A stretch of DNA of 64,000 bases. Source: Auanema rhodensis (Eukaryota > Nematoda > Chromadorea > Rhabditida > Rhabditidae). Position 1 is the stretch's first letter, and each line of letters begins with the position of its first letter. The position numbers and the translations under genes are program-made. Below are positions 35,276 through 48,110 of the stretch, one piece after another. The notes below the pieces were generated by a model. It was not told the DNA's origin, did no database searches, and was given only the letters and a program-made list of their open reading frames with translations. Where the stretch lies: the NCBI GenBank assembly GCA_964057225.1, contig OZ059895.1:15894001-15958000 (forward strand), read 5' to 3'.

Positions 35276-37710
35276 TTTATCTCTTCTCACTTACCTTCCC
35301 CTGCTTTCTCTGGTTCCCTCTAAGTATATTTTTCTACCTTCCCTTTTCCCCTGGCACGTTTGGGTGAGAAGAGGAGGATATTGTGTGGGATGGAATATAT
35401 TTCAAAGAGAACGAAAGATCCAACTCTTGATTGTAGGTCGTACTGCAGACAGGAGATTCCCTTCAAGCGCTACACATAGATATATTTATTCATCAGTTCC
35501 TAAAGTTTGTTACATCTCTCAATGCATCCGAATGTTCAGACATTTCTATTCAAAATCAAGGTTTTAGCTTCTTTGTCCTCAATTTTTTCTCATATTTTGT
35601 GCCTAATGTCACATGCTCTCACTGTTCTCTTCGTATAATCTATGAAAATTATATTTTTCTCAAATATAGTTCCAGCTTTATGTCTTTATTTTCAGTTTCT
35701 TTTTATATTTATCTTTTCTCAATATAATATATCTTACAACGTGCACATAGATCACGTCTTTTACCCCACTATTTAGGGAGAAACCGTCAATCTGATGCTT
35801 TTTCATCTTTTTGTTTCCATCTCATTCATTCGTTTTATACATCTATATCTTCTTCATCTATCCACTATTTTATCTTTTTCTCTTCTTTCTCTTCTCCATT
35901 TTCTACTCTCATACTCTTTGTTGCTTTTCAACTCATTATCCTCTACTTCGTTTCCATATATGTAATGTCTCAGCGAATGCCATCATGCCGTTTCGACTTT
36001 TCGATCATCTAATGACCTTACCACAAGGTTCAATCTCAGTCTTCTCGTCAACTAAAACAGAAAAAACTTACAAAACAAATCAGATTTCCTTTTCTCATTT
36101 TTCAATTCCTCCTCGAACACTTGTCGCTAAATGTTTCGTCACTGATTGACTGATATACGAGATACATACATAGATCTCGAACCTCTAAACAAGCACATTT
36201 TTAATCTTCTCTTGTCAAAAGATGTTGTCGTGCTCTTCTTTATTCTTGTAAAAACTTAAAAATCATATTGCTTCCTTCTCATATCTCTTTTAATTCAAGT
36301 GTAACACTTTACGGTACGCATACGTGCATATAGTTAAGCTGAATGTATATGTCTTAGCTTATAAGCGTGAAGTTATATATGCTGCTACATCTATGGCACC
36401 TCGTACATCCTTTCATGTGTGTCTGTGTGGGCTTGTGTACGTCCCATCTTCACAACTGTTTCGTGGGCAGTTTGATAAAATGTTGTACATTGTGTTAGTT
36501 AGTTTTGAATAATCTATATTTATATATGCAGATTTGTCCATATTTTTTCCTCCTGTCGTTCTAGGCACAATATGCCCCACTTAGTTATGTCCCAAGTAGT
36601 CAACGTACATGAGAGATTGGCTAAATACTTGTTCTCCGAAATTTCTTTTTTTGGCTTGGCATCCGGCTTCAACTTCCTTATTCATGATCTGTTCACTCAT
36701 TTCAATTTTGATGTTCAAATTTGATGATCAGCCTTAAATCAATAATCTTTGAGCATATGCATATCGTATATATGAACATCAGAGCTATTATTTGATCATG
36801 TATGTTCCTTATTAAAGTATTGTAGCACTTTTTCAATCACTTTTCATACTTTGTATGAAGCAGAAGTAATAACGTTTTGTCCTGAACGTTTTCGCCGAGC
36901 GTTCGCTAATGACACGAGAAGTCTTGAACTCTTCCTGTCAGCTTTGTTTGCTTCTCGCTTGCTTCATGATCTCAACTCGTATTCATAAATTCGCAAATTA
37001 CATTGAAATTTTGCATGAACTTCATGCGTATCCGTTATGTTTTGACAGCGTTTCTTTCATTCATTTCTTGCTCTATTCAGCATACTGACCTTCCAACGAG
37101 ATTTCTGTCCAGCTCTCCGCTATTTCCTTCGTTCAGCACCTTTCTTTTCTCAGGTCTCTCTCTCTTTCTCTCTCTGAGCTATTTCGGTGTCGTTCCTCCC
37201 TTCTTGACTCATTGTCTATCTTGACTCTCAAACTCATGTATTGTTTTCTTTTTTTTTTGTCCTATTTTCATTTTCTGGTGTCTGATTCTGTAGTTATTTT
37301 TATAACATTTCCAGTCGTTAAGCAAGATCCTTACACTATACTTTCAATTCTTTCATACAGTACAGTATTGAAATGTGATCAGAAGTTGGATTAATTCCTT
37401 TTTTGCAATTGTTTCTTCATTTATCAATTACCATCATATTTTTCTTTTTGATCTTCTCCTCATCTCATCAACAATTGTGCTGATCATCAGCTCATCCACA
37501 CATCGTCTCATCTTTGCCAACTTCCTCGTCATTTCAGTACTGATATCTTAACTTATATTTACATATATTACTGCATATTATTCAAGTGAATTAATATATT
37601 TATATTTTTTTCACATAATTCATGAATTCTATTATGAAGTTTTTTTTTGTTTAAAAAAGAAAAAAAAAAGAAAGAAAACTATTTAGGGTTGGCCTCCGGC
37701 TTCGGCTATC

Positions 37711-38252
37711 ATGAGCAATTGCTCGCTACAACGCGAGCCTGTCATGGCGGTAACCACATCCATGATGTCTATCATAACATGTTATATTGTGGTCTTTATC
37801 ATAGCTTTTGTTGGAAATGTTACTATGTTTTTAATTATTTTACGGTACGTTCTAATCATATAGTATATAGGATATAACTAGAAGAGATATAACTAGTCGA
37901 GTATATGTAGCAGAGATATGCATGTACGTTCATATTGATGTCACATACATCCATATGATGCGGTGGTACATGTGTGCATTCATCTTATACATGCATATAT
38001 CAAAATATTATATTATTGAATATTCTAATTATAATTAGAATAATTAAAATTACTATAATTTTATTTATTTATAGTAATCAATTGATAAAAGTACGACGTG
38101 TTCATTCGTTACTACTTCATATGAATATAGCACATCTCATGGTCACCCTGCTATATATGCCTAAAGAAATACTGCATAACTACACAATCGCATGGTTAGG
38201 TGGAGATTTTGTAAGTTTTAACTATTTATTTATCTTATAAACTATATTATAT

Positions 38253-38335
<83 letters not shown>

Positions 38336-40408
38336 TGTATTTCATATATTTCAATAATATTATAATTCTCTTTTGATTAAGAAGAACATATGTATACACC
38401 ATAGACACAGATATTCATGTATTTGTATGTGTTTATACTATATGCTTATATGTGCATTCATCTTCGAAACCATAACAAATAGGGCACGTAGTATTGAAGG
38501 ATTTGCATAATACATAATATTATATAATTTATATAATTTTAATTATACATATAATCTTCATTTTTAATGTGCTTTTCAGCTTTGTCGTCTCTGCAAGTTT
38601 TTTGACGTCTTCGGCATTGCTTTATCCATGAATATACTGATTTGTATATCATTAGATCGATTTTATTCCATATTCTTTCCACTATATGCTATGAGAGCTC
38701 GAAAAAGTGTTCAACGTATGGTCATGATAGCTTGGGTTGTAAGCTTTATGACATCAGCTCCACAGGTACTGTATATGATATAGCTTATACAAGCACACAC
38801 ACACACACACATACACATATCCACACTCAATAGATGGACAGCACGTTTGCATTCATTTGTCATTGTTCTCATACTTATCTTGTCCTCCCGAACATTTTCA
38901 TCTTCATATTGCTTCAAACCCTTTTTTTTTATATATTTTGCTCCAGCCTATTGTTCCTCCAATTTCAGCATAATATTTTACTATTTCTAATAATTATAAT
39001 TATTTTAGTTGTACTTATTCAAAATGGCTGTTCATCCCTGCTTTCAATGGTATACACAATGTGTTTCAAAGAACTTTATTGGCGAAATGTCTACCGAGGT
39101 AGTTTATTGAGATGATTCATTATTCCATTCAAACATATAATTTTGAATACCATATAAATTATACAAACTATATACATTTATCCTAATTTATGGATAGCTC
39201 ATATATTTTTTTTTGGATAATTTGTACTCTTCATATCCGTACTCTTGTGATCTCAAGTTCAGATTGAACAGAAATCTTGCTGCATTTCCTTTGATGGTGA
39301 CGATAGTATGAAAGCTAAAAATCAAAATGCTATTATTATTTTATATTTATATTATTATAGTTATTATAGTTATAAAGGTAATTATTTAATATATTCGCCT
39401 TTTTCAGGCTGTTTTTTACTTTTCAATATTGAATATTGTACAAGTTTACTTCTTACCATTAGTTGTCACATTACTTTGCTATTCACTGATTTTATGGAAA
39501 ATATCTGCTCAAACAACGGAGAAAGAAAGTAAAAATTAAATATTTCTTGTTTTAACTATATATGTATATACTTAACTATATACATATACTGTTATAGATC
39601 TGGAAAAGAATGATATGTTGCTGCGGCGAAATGGTGTGAATACGCTGGAGCGTGCTCGAAGTCGTACTTTGCGCATGACATTCGTCATTGTGCTGGCATT
39701 CATATTATGCTGGACACCTTATGCTATTCTCATGTTTCTTCATTTCCTGACAAAAACTGATTGGTTAGTTAGTTTTCTCATTAATTTCTATTATTCTATG
39801 GCTAATAGCCGTTCACTTATTTCCGAAATATATTTTGACGACGACATTTCTGAGGCAGTTTATTGAATAAATTTTAAAAATCATCTAATTATGCTCTATA
39901 AATAAGCTTTGAAATGCATTTAGAGCAGATTCATAGACCATCCTTTGCGTAATTATTAATACAATTATCTGAACTATTCATGTACTTTATTTTCCGGCCA
40001 AACTTTAAGTGGAGAAAAGAAAAAATGGAGAAAAGTAAGAAAACCGAGGGGCACTGCTTTGATGAATGGGACCCCGAGACTCTTGTCGACTATATATAAA
40101 TCAGCTATTTTTGGATTCAAAGAAGAAGCAAAAAACTTTCTTTTTTTCTATCATCTCTCACCTTTTCGTATACTAAAATAATATAGTTGCACTTACAATA
40201 TGTCTGAATATCTCATTCTCCCTTTCTCTCTCTTCCTCTCTATGTCATACTCTCACCCTCTTAGACGTATATAAGTTTGAGGTAAAAAGATAATTGCTCC
40301 AAGCTATTTCTATGGACATTTTAAATGAATTTTGACACCTATGCTTAGATAACTGGCAATATGAGTATGAGCTTGTTGAAGATCTATACAACATATATTA
40401 TATATATA

Positions 40409-40467
<59 letters not shown>

Positions 40468-41813
40468 TTCCCTATTCACTGTCTATTGGAAGTAGGAAGG
40501 GGGATTAGCAAAAATTGACACATACGTACCATTGTGAAGGTGGCAGAACAGAAGTAAGAGAGGGAGAGAAAGAGAGAATTGCGGTAGTGAGGGGAAAAAA
40601 CAGAAGCGTTATAAACTCGTTAACGTCCATCATTCTCTCGAACCAATTGTACGAAGTTTTGCTTAAAAAAACAGAAAGATAGGAAGAAAGAAGGGAAAAG
40701 AGAGAAAGAGAGAAAGAGAGAGAGAGAGAGAATGTGTAAGAATGTTGAATTAAATTGACACAGTGAGAGAGGGAACTATTAGAATCAGAAGAGGATTAGG
40801 AGACTATAAAGCTAAAACCTTCAAGCTTGATCAAGCCATAAAACAAAGCCTTAATTACCATATATACATGATTTGTTTATAGATTCTATCTATTATAATG
40901 AGAATTGAGTCAAACCATATGATATCTATTACATCTAATCTTTCAGGATCCCAAAAGATCTGCGCAAGTTCATCTATGCTTTTGCTGTGTTCAACTCAGC
41001 TATATCTCCATATCTTTATGGATATTTCTCATTCGACGTACGACGTGAGCTGAAATTGTTAATGACATGTTCAAAACTGACGGCATCAGAGCGTAACTTG
41101 TCATGTTCAACCAATGTGTCTCGGTAAGTCTTCTTGTATTCAACATCCGATCATCCGCTTGAAGCATGTATCCTTTGACGAACATCTTCAGCCTTTCATC
41201 CACCCCACACCATGCCCATAACGTCTCCCTCCAAACCACCCCCAAAGCCATACGCTTAGGTCTATTATGCTTGAAACAATCATAAGCTGAAAGTGTTCCG
41301 CTCGTTTGCCTCAGCAAAGCACATGGCAAGCTGTTTGCCATCCAGCTACACGTTAGCCTAACAATGACTGAATAAGTGAAAACGTTGTCGTCGACAATAG
41401 CCAAACACACATTAGCATCTCCTTTTCAGCAACTTTTTTTTTGTTTGAAGCTATGAAACTTCAGCCTATCCCGTAGTAATCGTATCTATATAAATCTTGC
41501 ATGCAAATTCCCGCATGTTTCACATCCGTTTGAGATAATCAAACCCAAACGATTGCTATTTACTCCATAATTTATAATTTAGTTGGGATTGGTATAATGC
41601 TCAAAGACAACATGAGCTCCTCCTTCTTCTCTCCCTTCTTCTTTACCCTCTCTGTATTATGCTATAATGAGAACTAGTCTCTCGCTTAGTGTCTGATTCT
41701 TTCCAACTATCTCTTCCATCTATTTCATGCTTTTTCATCTGTGAATTAAAGACCTCCCACTCATTCCCTGCTATCTCACTTCCTCTCCCTTCCTTTTATT
41801 CCTCTTCCTCTTT

Positions 41814-41897
<84 letters not shown>

Positions 41898-42336
41898 TTC
41901 TCTCTTTCTCTCTTTCTCTCTTTCTCTCTTTCTCTCTTTCTCTCTTGCTCTATTATCTTTCTTACTACTTCTGTCTCTTTATACAGCAGATCTACTAATG
42001 GAGAAGCTAAGACTTAAAAAGAGCTATAGAGAGAAAATTTAAAAGAGAAATAGTAGAGTATAATCCCTTCTTTTCCTTCTTCTTTTTCCTCTAAACTATA
42101 TCGTCTAACTAACGTCTCAATATAATTTCAGATCGCAAAATAGCCAACGATTGCGTAAACGAAGTGCATCAGCATACGATTTGGACAGTGGTCGGGCACT
42201 TCTCAGCAAGGAAGAGCCAACTCCGCCTGTCTGTAATCGTGGTCATTCTCTACGACATCCGAAGAAAGCTAATCGTCTAACAGTCAGCACTACAACCTCA
42301 CCTTCTCCTCACTATAAGTATCGATCCATGCTCTAA
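37711..42336 (+). CDS. GnRH/AKH-receptor-like neuropeptide GPCR
   Basis: A rhodopsin-type seven-transmembrane receptor for a peptide ligand, coupled to G proteins at the plasma membrane. Eight exons (37711-37844, 38075-38210, 38580-38765, 39009-39098, 39408-39528, 39598-39763, 40947-41123, 42132-42336) join to exactly 405 codons. TM1 has the GN motif (FIIAFVGNVTMFL). TM2 reads HLMVTLLYMPKEI, and a WLGGD loop precedes the TM3 cysteine. The DRY position is DRF (ISLDRFYSIFFPLYAMRA). The second loop holds HPCFQWYTQC. TM6 has CWTPYAILMFLHF, and TM7 has NSAISPYLYGYFSF. The tail is basic and serine rich, ending KYRSML. The MP.EI, WLGGD and CWTPY features fit the GnRH/AKH receptor group. Two introns hold long TA and TC microsatellites. 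Confidence 0.85.
38258..38333. repeat. (TA)n microsatellite in GPCR intron 2
   Basis: About 75 bases of nearly perfect TA dinucleotides inside the second intron of the GPCR gene. Confidence 0.97.
40410..40464. repeat. (TA)n microsatellite in GPCR intron 6
   Basis: About 55 bases of TA dinucleotides. It is followed at about 40555-40735 by a GA-rich stretch, opposite in bias to the surrounding CT-rich strand. Confidence 0.95.
41818..41950. repeat. (TC)n / (TTTCTC)n microsatellite in GPCR intron 7
   Basis: About 70 bases of TC dinucleotides run into a TTTCTCTC-type repeat. A 117-codon frame over it is pure serine-leucine repeat and not a gene. Confidence 0.95.
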
Positions 42337-44336
42337 AATCATTGTTCTTCTCACTCACTCACTCCACTCCATCATACGTTATGTGACTATAAAACATCGT
42401 TATTTGACTTTTCTCTGTTGCTTTTTTCTTCAAAAAAAAAAGTCTAAGGAAAAGCCCTGAACGATATCACGACGAGTCATCTTAACACCATCTATCTATC
42501 ATTTCTACTTGTTCTCATCTGCCCAATAAACACGTGTTCCTCCTTCACTCAGTTTATCAACTCAATTTCAGTTTCGAGTTAAAGTTTGTCTGTCTATATT
42601 TCAGCCAAAATCCCTTTATATATATGTGTATATATATCTTTATAACCTATTATTTAAACAACAACAAAATAGAAAAAGATTGATTTGTTGCTCTTTTTTG
42701 CTGAAAAAAGTCTTTGTATGAACATGTATGCAAAGGTTTGTTTTTCTTATTTTCACATTGTGTCGTTACCGATTGAAACAAGCTAAGCTTTAGTCCAATT
42801 AATATTATTTTCATTCGTTTTCTCTCCTTTTTCGTTTCACTTTGCCTTCGTCACACCCCACTCTCTCTCTCTTCTCTCTCTTTCTCTCTCTCTCTTCTCT
42901 CTGTTCCAACCTCACTCGTGTGCTTATGCTCTTATACTATGTGTATATTCTCTTCTAATTCAGGCAAAAAAGTAATTATCCATTGACCGAAATGTTTACA
43001 TGTTTGACCGAAAACATTAAATTTTAGAAATAAGTCATAGGATTCAAAGTTCCAGAATATTTATCTATGTCTCTACGTTGGTGCACCAGATATCGTTTGT
43101 ATCCTCAGATTTCAGATCTCTCTCTCTCTCTTTCTCTCTCTATCAAACATACACACACAAATACATACATACACCGTCTCTTGTTCTATGTCTCTCTCTC
43201 CTTCTCCTAATACTGAAATTTTATCTTGAACATCATTTTTTAGTCTCTCAATTCAATGTGTATTCATATCAGATTTTTATCATTTTATTTCATTTTTTAA
43301 TAATAATTATTATTATTTATCTAATTATCTTATTTATTAATTATTACATATATATACATTAAACCGAAAAAAGGTTTGTAATATCAAAGAAACGCACACA
43401 CATACACGTATAGAAGAGACATTCTCATACATGAAGAGACCGCAAAAGAACAGACAATGCAAGGCAGCAACCTTATGCTTAAACTTAAGTTTAAACTTAT
43501 TCTCATACATATAAAATACAACACAATGTACATATATGTTAATGGTGTTACAACCCTATTACTCTTTTATTTTCTTTTTATTAAGTATATATTCATGATT
43601 GTTATATGCTAAATAAAAATGCTCCCATATACAAATTGAATTTCCTTTTTTTTTGTTTTTCTCTGTTTTTTTTTATTTTTTAGGGCTTTCGCCTTATCGA
43701 TTCTGAATTTTGAGGATGACTTTGTTGTCTTTCGTTAGGCTTTATATAACTATGGCTTGGTATCAAGCAGCCACGTGACTCCGCCTTCTTTGGACATAAC
43801 GGACTCCTCCCTTCTTGTTCCTCTCCCAAGTTCTCTCTCTCTCTATCTCTCTACCTCCTTCCATTTTCTGATATTTCCTTATTCATGTTCATCGTCTACA
43901 ACCTTCATACAACTTCATGTTGTTTTATGTTTTTCTCTCTACCCCCCACTCCCTCCATGTGTGCATGTCATTTACTAAATCTAGCTACTTTTAAAACAAA
44001 AAAATACATTTTTCGCGAAAGAGCGAGGCAGCAGAAACTGCTAGCTGCAGCATGGTGCCACTGACTAATAGTCGCTGCACAATCTCACCCTCAGAACCTC
44101 AAAACTCAATTTTTTTTGAGATTAACAAAGGGTTTCATTTTGGAGAACACTCATCCTGGCGATGACAAGTACTGATGTTACCGCTATGCCGGAACCAGTT
44201 CTACACAACAACATACTAATATTCAACTTCTTATTGATTTATTGACCACCGACAACCAGAAAATAACTTGTTCACAACTTTTTACTTCTTGTCATTGTCA
44301 TCCCAGCAAATTTTGAGTAAGTCTAAATCTAATTCT
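42337..44336. other. 3' region of GPCR gene and spacer
   Basis: About 2 kb with CT-rich tracts near 42860-42900, 43118-43142 and 43830-43855. The first few hundred bases are probably GPCR 3' untranslated sequence. No gene was recognised. Confidence 0.5.
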
Positions 44337-44537
44337 ATGGCGTCGAGACGGCCACCAAGCATGCTGAGCACCGCGACGGCTCTTTTCTTCGTCTGTCTGC
44401 ATTGCCTTCATGCTTCAGCCTTACGTTTTTACCAGCATGTCGTAAGCGAAAGCCTTATTCTCGACCAGCAGTTGAAATTGCCTTTTATGGACAGGCAGTG
44501 TAATTTCAACGGTTACCTTGACATCAACGCGTGCTAG
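44337..44537 (+). CDS. putative small secreted peptide precursor
   Basis: A 66-residue frame with locally higher GC than its surroundings. It starts MASRRPPSMLSTATALFFVC, a plausible signal peptide, continues CLHCLHASALRFYQHVVSES and ends RQCNFNGYLDINAC. The ending holds two cysteines 11 residues apart that could close a ring. A good acceptor (CATCCCAG) lies about 30 bases upstream of the ATG. It could be a peptide hormone-like secreted product, or the first exon of a longer gene with a donor in GGTTACC near the end. No family was recognised. Confidence 0.4.
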   Translation: MASRRPPSMLSTATALFFVCLHCLHASALRFYQHVVSESLILDQQLKLPFMDRQCNFNGYLDINAC

Positions 44538-45941
44538 ACGTTTCTATTCATCCACCCAACTATTCGTATTCTACAAGCATGTAACAAGCTTTCCTCTTCA
44601 CGCAATTCCCTTTATTTCTTTCACTCCATTTCATTATTTTCATCATTACAACAAAGATCTGTATCCGTAAGACTTTTCCTCCCGTTAACAGTCATTCTTC
44701 GTATTTTTTCAATGATTTTCGTCATGTATGTCAGTTACCTCAATCGCAATCGACTGACATGAGTATAAACAAGTAACACACACACAGCAATTTCGAAATA
44801 GGTTTTAGCATAGACGTTCATATCAGTCATTGCTAGTGTGTCTTATCTTGTCTTGTCATTTGTGTCTTTATTATAAGCCTATAATCATTGCAGTCTCGAA
44901 ATTGCCAGTGAATAAAACACTAAAATATCGGTCAAAGACAGGCCGATCAGTGGGTTTGGCTGGACACGAGTTAATCTTAATGTTTTACTATTGACATGAC
45001 AAAATCCTATTTCTCACCTGCTTCAGTTAATGCTCTTTGATCAGAGCCATATTTCATATGGCTGTTGTTCATCTTAAAGACATATGATCAAGCGCTAAAA
45101 TGTCCAAAAATCGACGACATCTGGCTTGTTGTTTCAATTACTGTCTCTTGTGTCAATCTGAATATGCCGATGAGTTGTTCCTAAGGGACATAATGAGGAA
45201 TGTCTATACACACACTAACACTTACAATCAATATGCCGATCGAAGGAATAAACTCCTATTTCTAAATGTAAGATGGCATCCTCTTCAGTTTCAATCTCGT
45301 TCCACGCATACGTTAAATCATGGAGTGGTTATTTACGTGAATTACGTGAGACCGCGTCGTCAATTCTTTTCTCGCGAGAGGCGTGGAACGGTTGTGCTTC
45401 AAACTCTTCTGTTATTTTTTCAACAAAAAATTTAATTCTCAGGATGTGATAGTTTCTTAGATCAGTAAACATTAGCCGTTTAAACAATAATAAACATATT
45501 TTTCTATCTTTTCAAATTGGATAAACAAATTTCATAATCTCATCGGATATTATTTCTCTCAATGGTATCAATGAATCCTGATCTATCGTCTCGCCGCTAG
45601 CTTGCTAGCTAGATTTGGCTTGAATGTTGACTAGTGCATCCGAGAAGCTGGCCATATATGACTGAGACTATTCAGCCCCATAGCAACATTAGCACGGTGA
45701 AACCTGAACCCCTCTGTGCTAGAGCTGCATTGGCAGTCTGTCTTACTATTGCTTTTAGTATTCTTGAATCACTAATTATGTTTTGTTTGGGAATAAGCAT
45801 GACCTAGAACAGTCGATTAGTTGACATACCATTTTACTATGTCAATTCGTATATTATGTAATTTCTCGTTTATTGTTCGATTGTTCCAATCTAAAATTAT
45901 AATTCAATTTACAGCAATTTTCACCAAACTATTGTGAAAAA
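44538..45941. other. intergenic region, unassigned
   Basis: About 1.4 kb. A 111-codon frame at 45100-45435 has no recognisable features. A block of higher GC at about 45580-45770 resembles a structured RNA gene in composition but matches no family I know. Confidence 0.45.
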
Positions 45942-46679
45942 ATGGCTGCTGATAATATTGAGTTTACCTGGGATGGTAAAGAAGTCAAAAAACGGTAAGC
46001 TTATTCTTATTTACCTCCTTCATTTTTAACCAACAATCTTCTTTTTTAGCTGGGATGCGTTTACTAAGTTTGGATCAGCCACAGCTACCGAAATGACTGG
46101 AAAAAACTTCGACAAGTGGCTTAAGGATGCTGGTGTGATTGATCCTAAGGGAGTTACTACAACCATGACTGGAATAGCTTTCAGCAAAGTTACTGGGTGG
46201 GCCATATTTCAGATATACATTTCAAGTAATCGGCAATTTATAGACCAAAGAAGAAGGCAACTTTCGATGAAACAAAGAAGATCATAAAAACTGTAGCAGA
46301 AGATAGAGCACGTCAATCAAAGAAGACAGTTCAGGTATCCACTTTCGAAAGCATCCCCCAAACAGGCATTCCAGGAAGAACTTGATTTTATAACCGAGAA
46401 GCTAGCTAACTTGGAAGCTCCCACGGTCAACAGCGCAGCGAAATCTGATGCTAACGGAGTGTACAGCAGACTAACTGATCACAAGAAATACACAGGAGCG
46501 CACAAAGAAAGATTTGATGCTACAGGAAAAGGTATTAACCATCTGCTACCACCCAGATTTATCATTGTGATTCAATTATAGGAAAAGGCAAAGCTGGTCG
46601 CGAGGACGTAGTGAAACACACCGGTTACGTTGCGTCATACAAGAACCAAGACACCTACGACAAATCCCACGGAAAATAG
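45942..46679 (+). CDS. tubulin polymerization-promoting protein (TPPP/p25-alpha)
   Basis: A small microtubule-binding and bundling protein of the p25-alpha family. Exon 1 starts MAADNIEFTWDGKEVKKR, a few bases downstream of an acceptor (AATTTACAG) with no upstream exon, as in a trans-spliced message. Exon 2 gives the family core FTKFGSATATEMTGKNFDKW with LKDAG and the TMTGIAFSKVTG motif. The next exon starts PKKKATFDETKKIIKTVAED. Later exons give EELDFITEKLANLEAP, then VYSRLTDHKKYTGAHKERFD and the C terminus KSHGK at 46679. Total is about 175 residues, normal for the family. The intron at 46335-46365 is only 31 nt. The gene converges with rpl-13, with 80 bp between the stops. Confidence 0.92.
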
Positions 46680-46759
46680 TGATCTCACCGCATTTGTATC
46701 AGCGGAAATAATAAACAATAATTATTAACAGATTTATAAACAAAACAAACAACAATTTT

Positions 46760-47652
46760 TTACTTGTTCTCCTCAGCGGCGTCTCTGGCCCTCTTTTCGC
46801 GCTTTCCGGCATACTTAGCATCAGCTCTAGCTCTTCTAAGAGTGCGGTAGATCTCGACCTTTCTCTCAGCTTCAGTAACAGCTCTTGGCTCTTCGAAGGT
46901 AAGAACATTCTTGACTGGAAGGATGTCTCCACGGAGTTGGGCGGCAACCTTGAGCTCAGCAGCCTAAAATTTTTGTTTTATTAAAATGTTGAGATTTCCT
47001 ATCACAAGGCACGGTATACTGATGACCTGTGTCAAACTGGCTTCATTAATATTGCATGCGTTAAAAGAAATTATCAAAAATATATAATGATAATTGCTGG
47101 AACGCTGCCACGAATACTGTTAAAATGATAAAATGACTTACGCTGCTGTCTCCCTTCTTGGGGGCGGAGAGCTTCTTGGGGAAGAGGATAAGCTTAGATT
47201 TGTACTCCTTCAGGCGCTCAACATTAGCCTAGAAATAATAAAAAATTTAAAATTAATAATGTTAAGAAATTGATACCTTGAGTCCCTCAACAGATTTGTT
47301 GGTTCTGCGGTAGTCAACAGCAACACCAATAGTTCTGGCTTGAGTCTTGGCAATACCGGCCTCCTTAAGCTCTTGGAGGGTGAAACCACGTCCAAGTCTG
47401 ACCTTAGAGTTGTAGCGTTGAGTTGGGCAACGGACAACAGATCTAAAAAAATTAATTCCGTAAAATTCTTCAGTAATTTTGATACCTGAGAAGTCCAGCG
47501 ACTGGTCTTGGAGAAACAGCGTTAGCCTTCTTGAGACGGTTCTCTCTTCTACGGAGTTTACGTCCGGGCTGGTTGAACCAGGTCTTAATTCTTCTTGTCC
47601 AGTGCTTTCTGAAGTGGGCATTGCCCAACATTTGGTTACCACGTGGCGCCAT
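46760..47652 (-). CDS. rpl-13: 60S ribosomal protein L13 (eL13)
   Basis: A structural protein of the large cytosolic ribosomal subunit. Exon 1 starts [18 protein letters not shown] and gives [17 protein letters not shown], matching the conserved eL13 N terminus. Exon 2 reads [20 protein letters not shown] and [19 protein letters not shown]. Exon 3 holds LILFPKK. The last exon ends [13 protein letters not shown] at 46760-46762. The whole is about 207 residues in four exons, the normal size. Codon use is strongly biased, as expected for an abundant ribosomal protein. Confidence 0.96.
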
Positions 47653-47918
47653 TTTACCCTCTAAATAAAATTAATTATAAAATGAATAAGAAATAGAAAA
47701 TCAGCTAAAATTGAGAATAGGAATAATTAGGAATGACGAATAAAACTTATTAATTATCGTGAAAAAAACAGATTGCGACGCCTAGAAGCGCTGGATACGA
47801 AACTAAATTACATCACCTTCTTATAAACAAGCTTTAGACTTTGAATATAATGCGATAAAATAAAAAAAATAAATCAAAAATTGAGCAAAAAGTTCTTTCA
47901 AATTAAAGAATTTTTAGG

Positions 47919-48110
47919 ATGAACATCGATAACATTCATGTAGTGTTAGGAACGGCCCGCGCCAACATCGAATACTCAGCCAATAGCGAAATGAATTTTG
48001 GGGATCTGCCAATGTCATTCGCGCCAGGACCATTTAATAAAAATAAACTGAACTACGTACAAAAACTTGCATTTTATATCGATGATAGGATGGGTTTAGA
48101 TTGTATTTAA
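47919..48110 (+). CDS. putative small protein, 63 residues
   Basis: A short frame starting MNIDNIHVVLGTARANIEYS and ending QKLAFYIDDRMGLDCI. The ATG lies 2 bases after a good acceptor (GAATTTTTAG) with no visible upstream exon, the pattern of a trans-spliced first exon. The stop codon overlaps an AATAAA poly-A signal. There is no signal peptide or membrane helix. No family was recognised. The compact acceptor-frame-polyA layout argues that it is a real gene. Confidence 0.5.
   Translation: MNIDNIHVVLGTARANIEYSANSEMNFGDLPMSFAPGPFNKNKLNYVQKLAFYIDDRMGLDCI

Larger units (their letters stand above)
29335..37710. other. pyrimidine-rich intergenic region
   Basis: More than 8 kb with no complete gene. 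From about 29630 rightward the plus strand is rich in C and T, with many TCTC and TTCTT tracts. Frames in it are leucine, serine and phenylalanine rich. A stretch at about 32900-33400 has higher GC and coding-like frames but no clean exon set. The region lies upstream of the GPCR gene and may hold its untranslated first exons and regulatory DNA. Confidence 0.55.

Noticed and set aside
41689-42042. 117-codon serine-leucine frame in a GPCR intron
   Set aside because: A direct product of the TC repeat.
45100-45435. 111-codon plus-strand frame
   Set aside because: No recognisable domain, signal peptide or splice and poly-A context; composition is not clearly coding. Kept only as a remark in the spacer.
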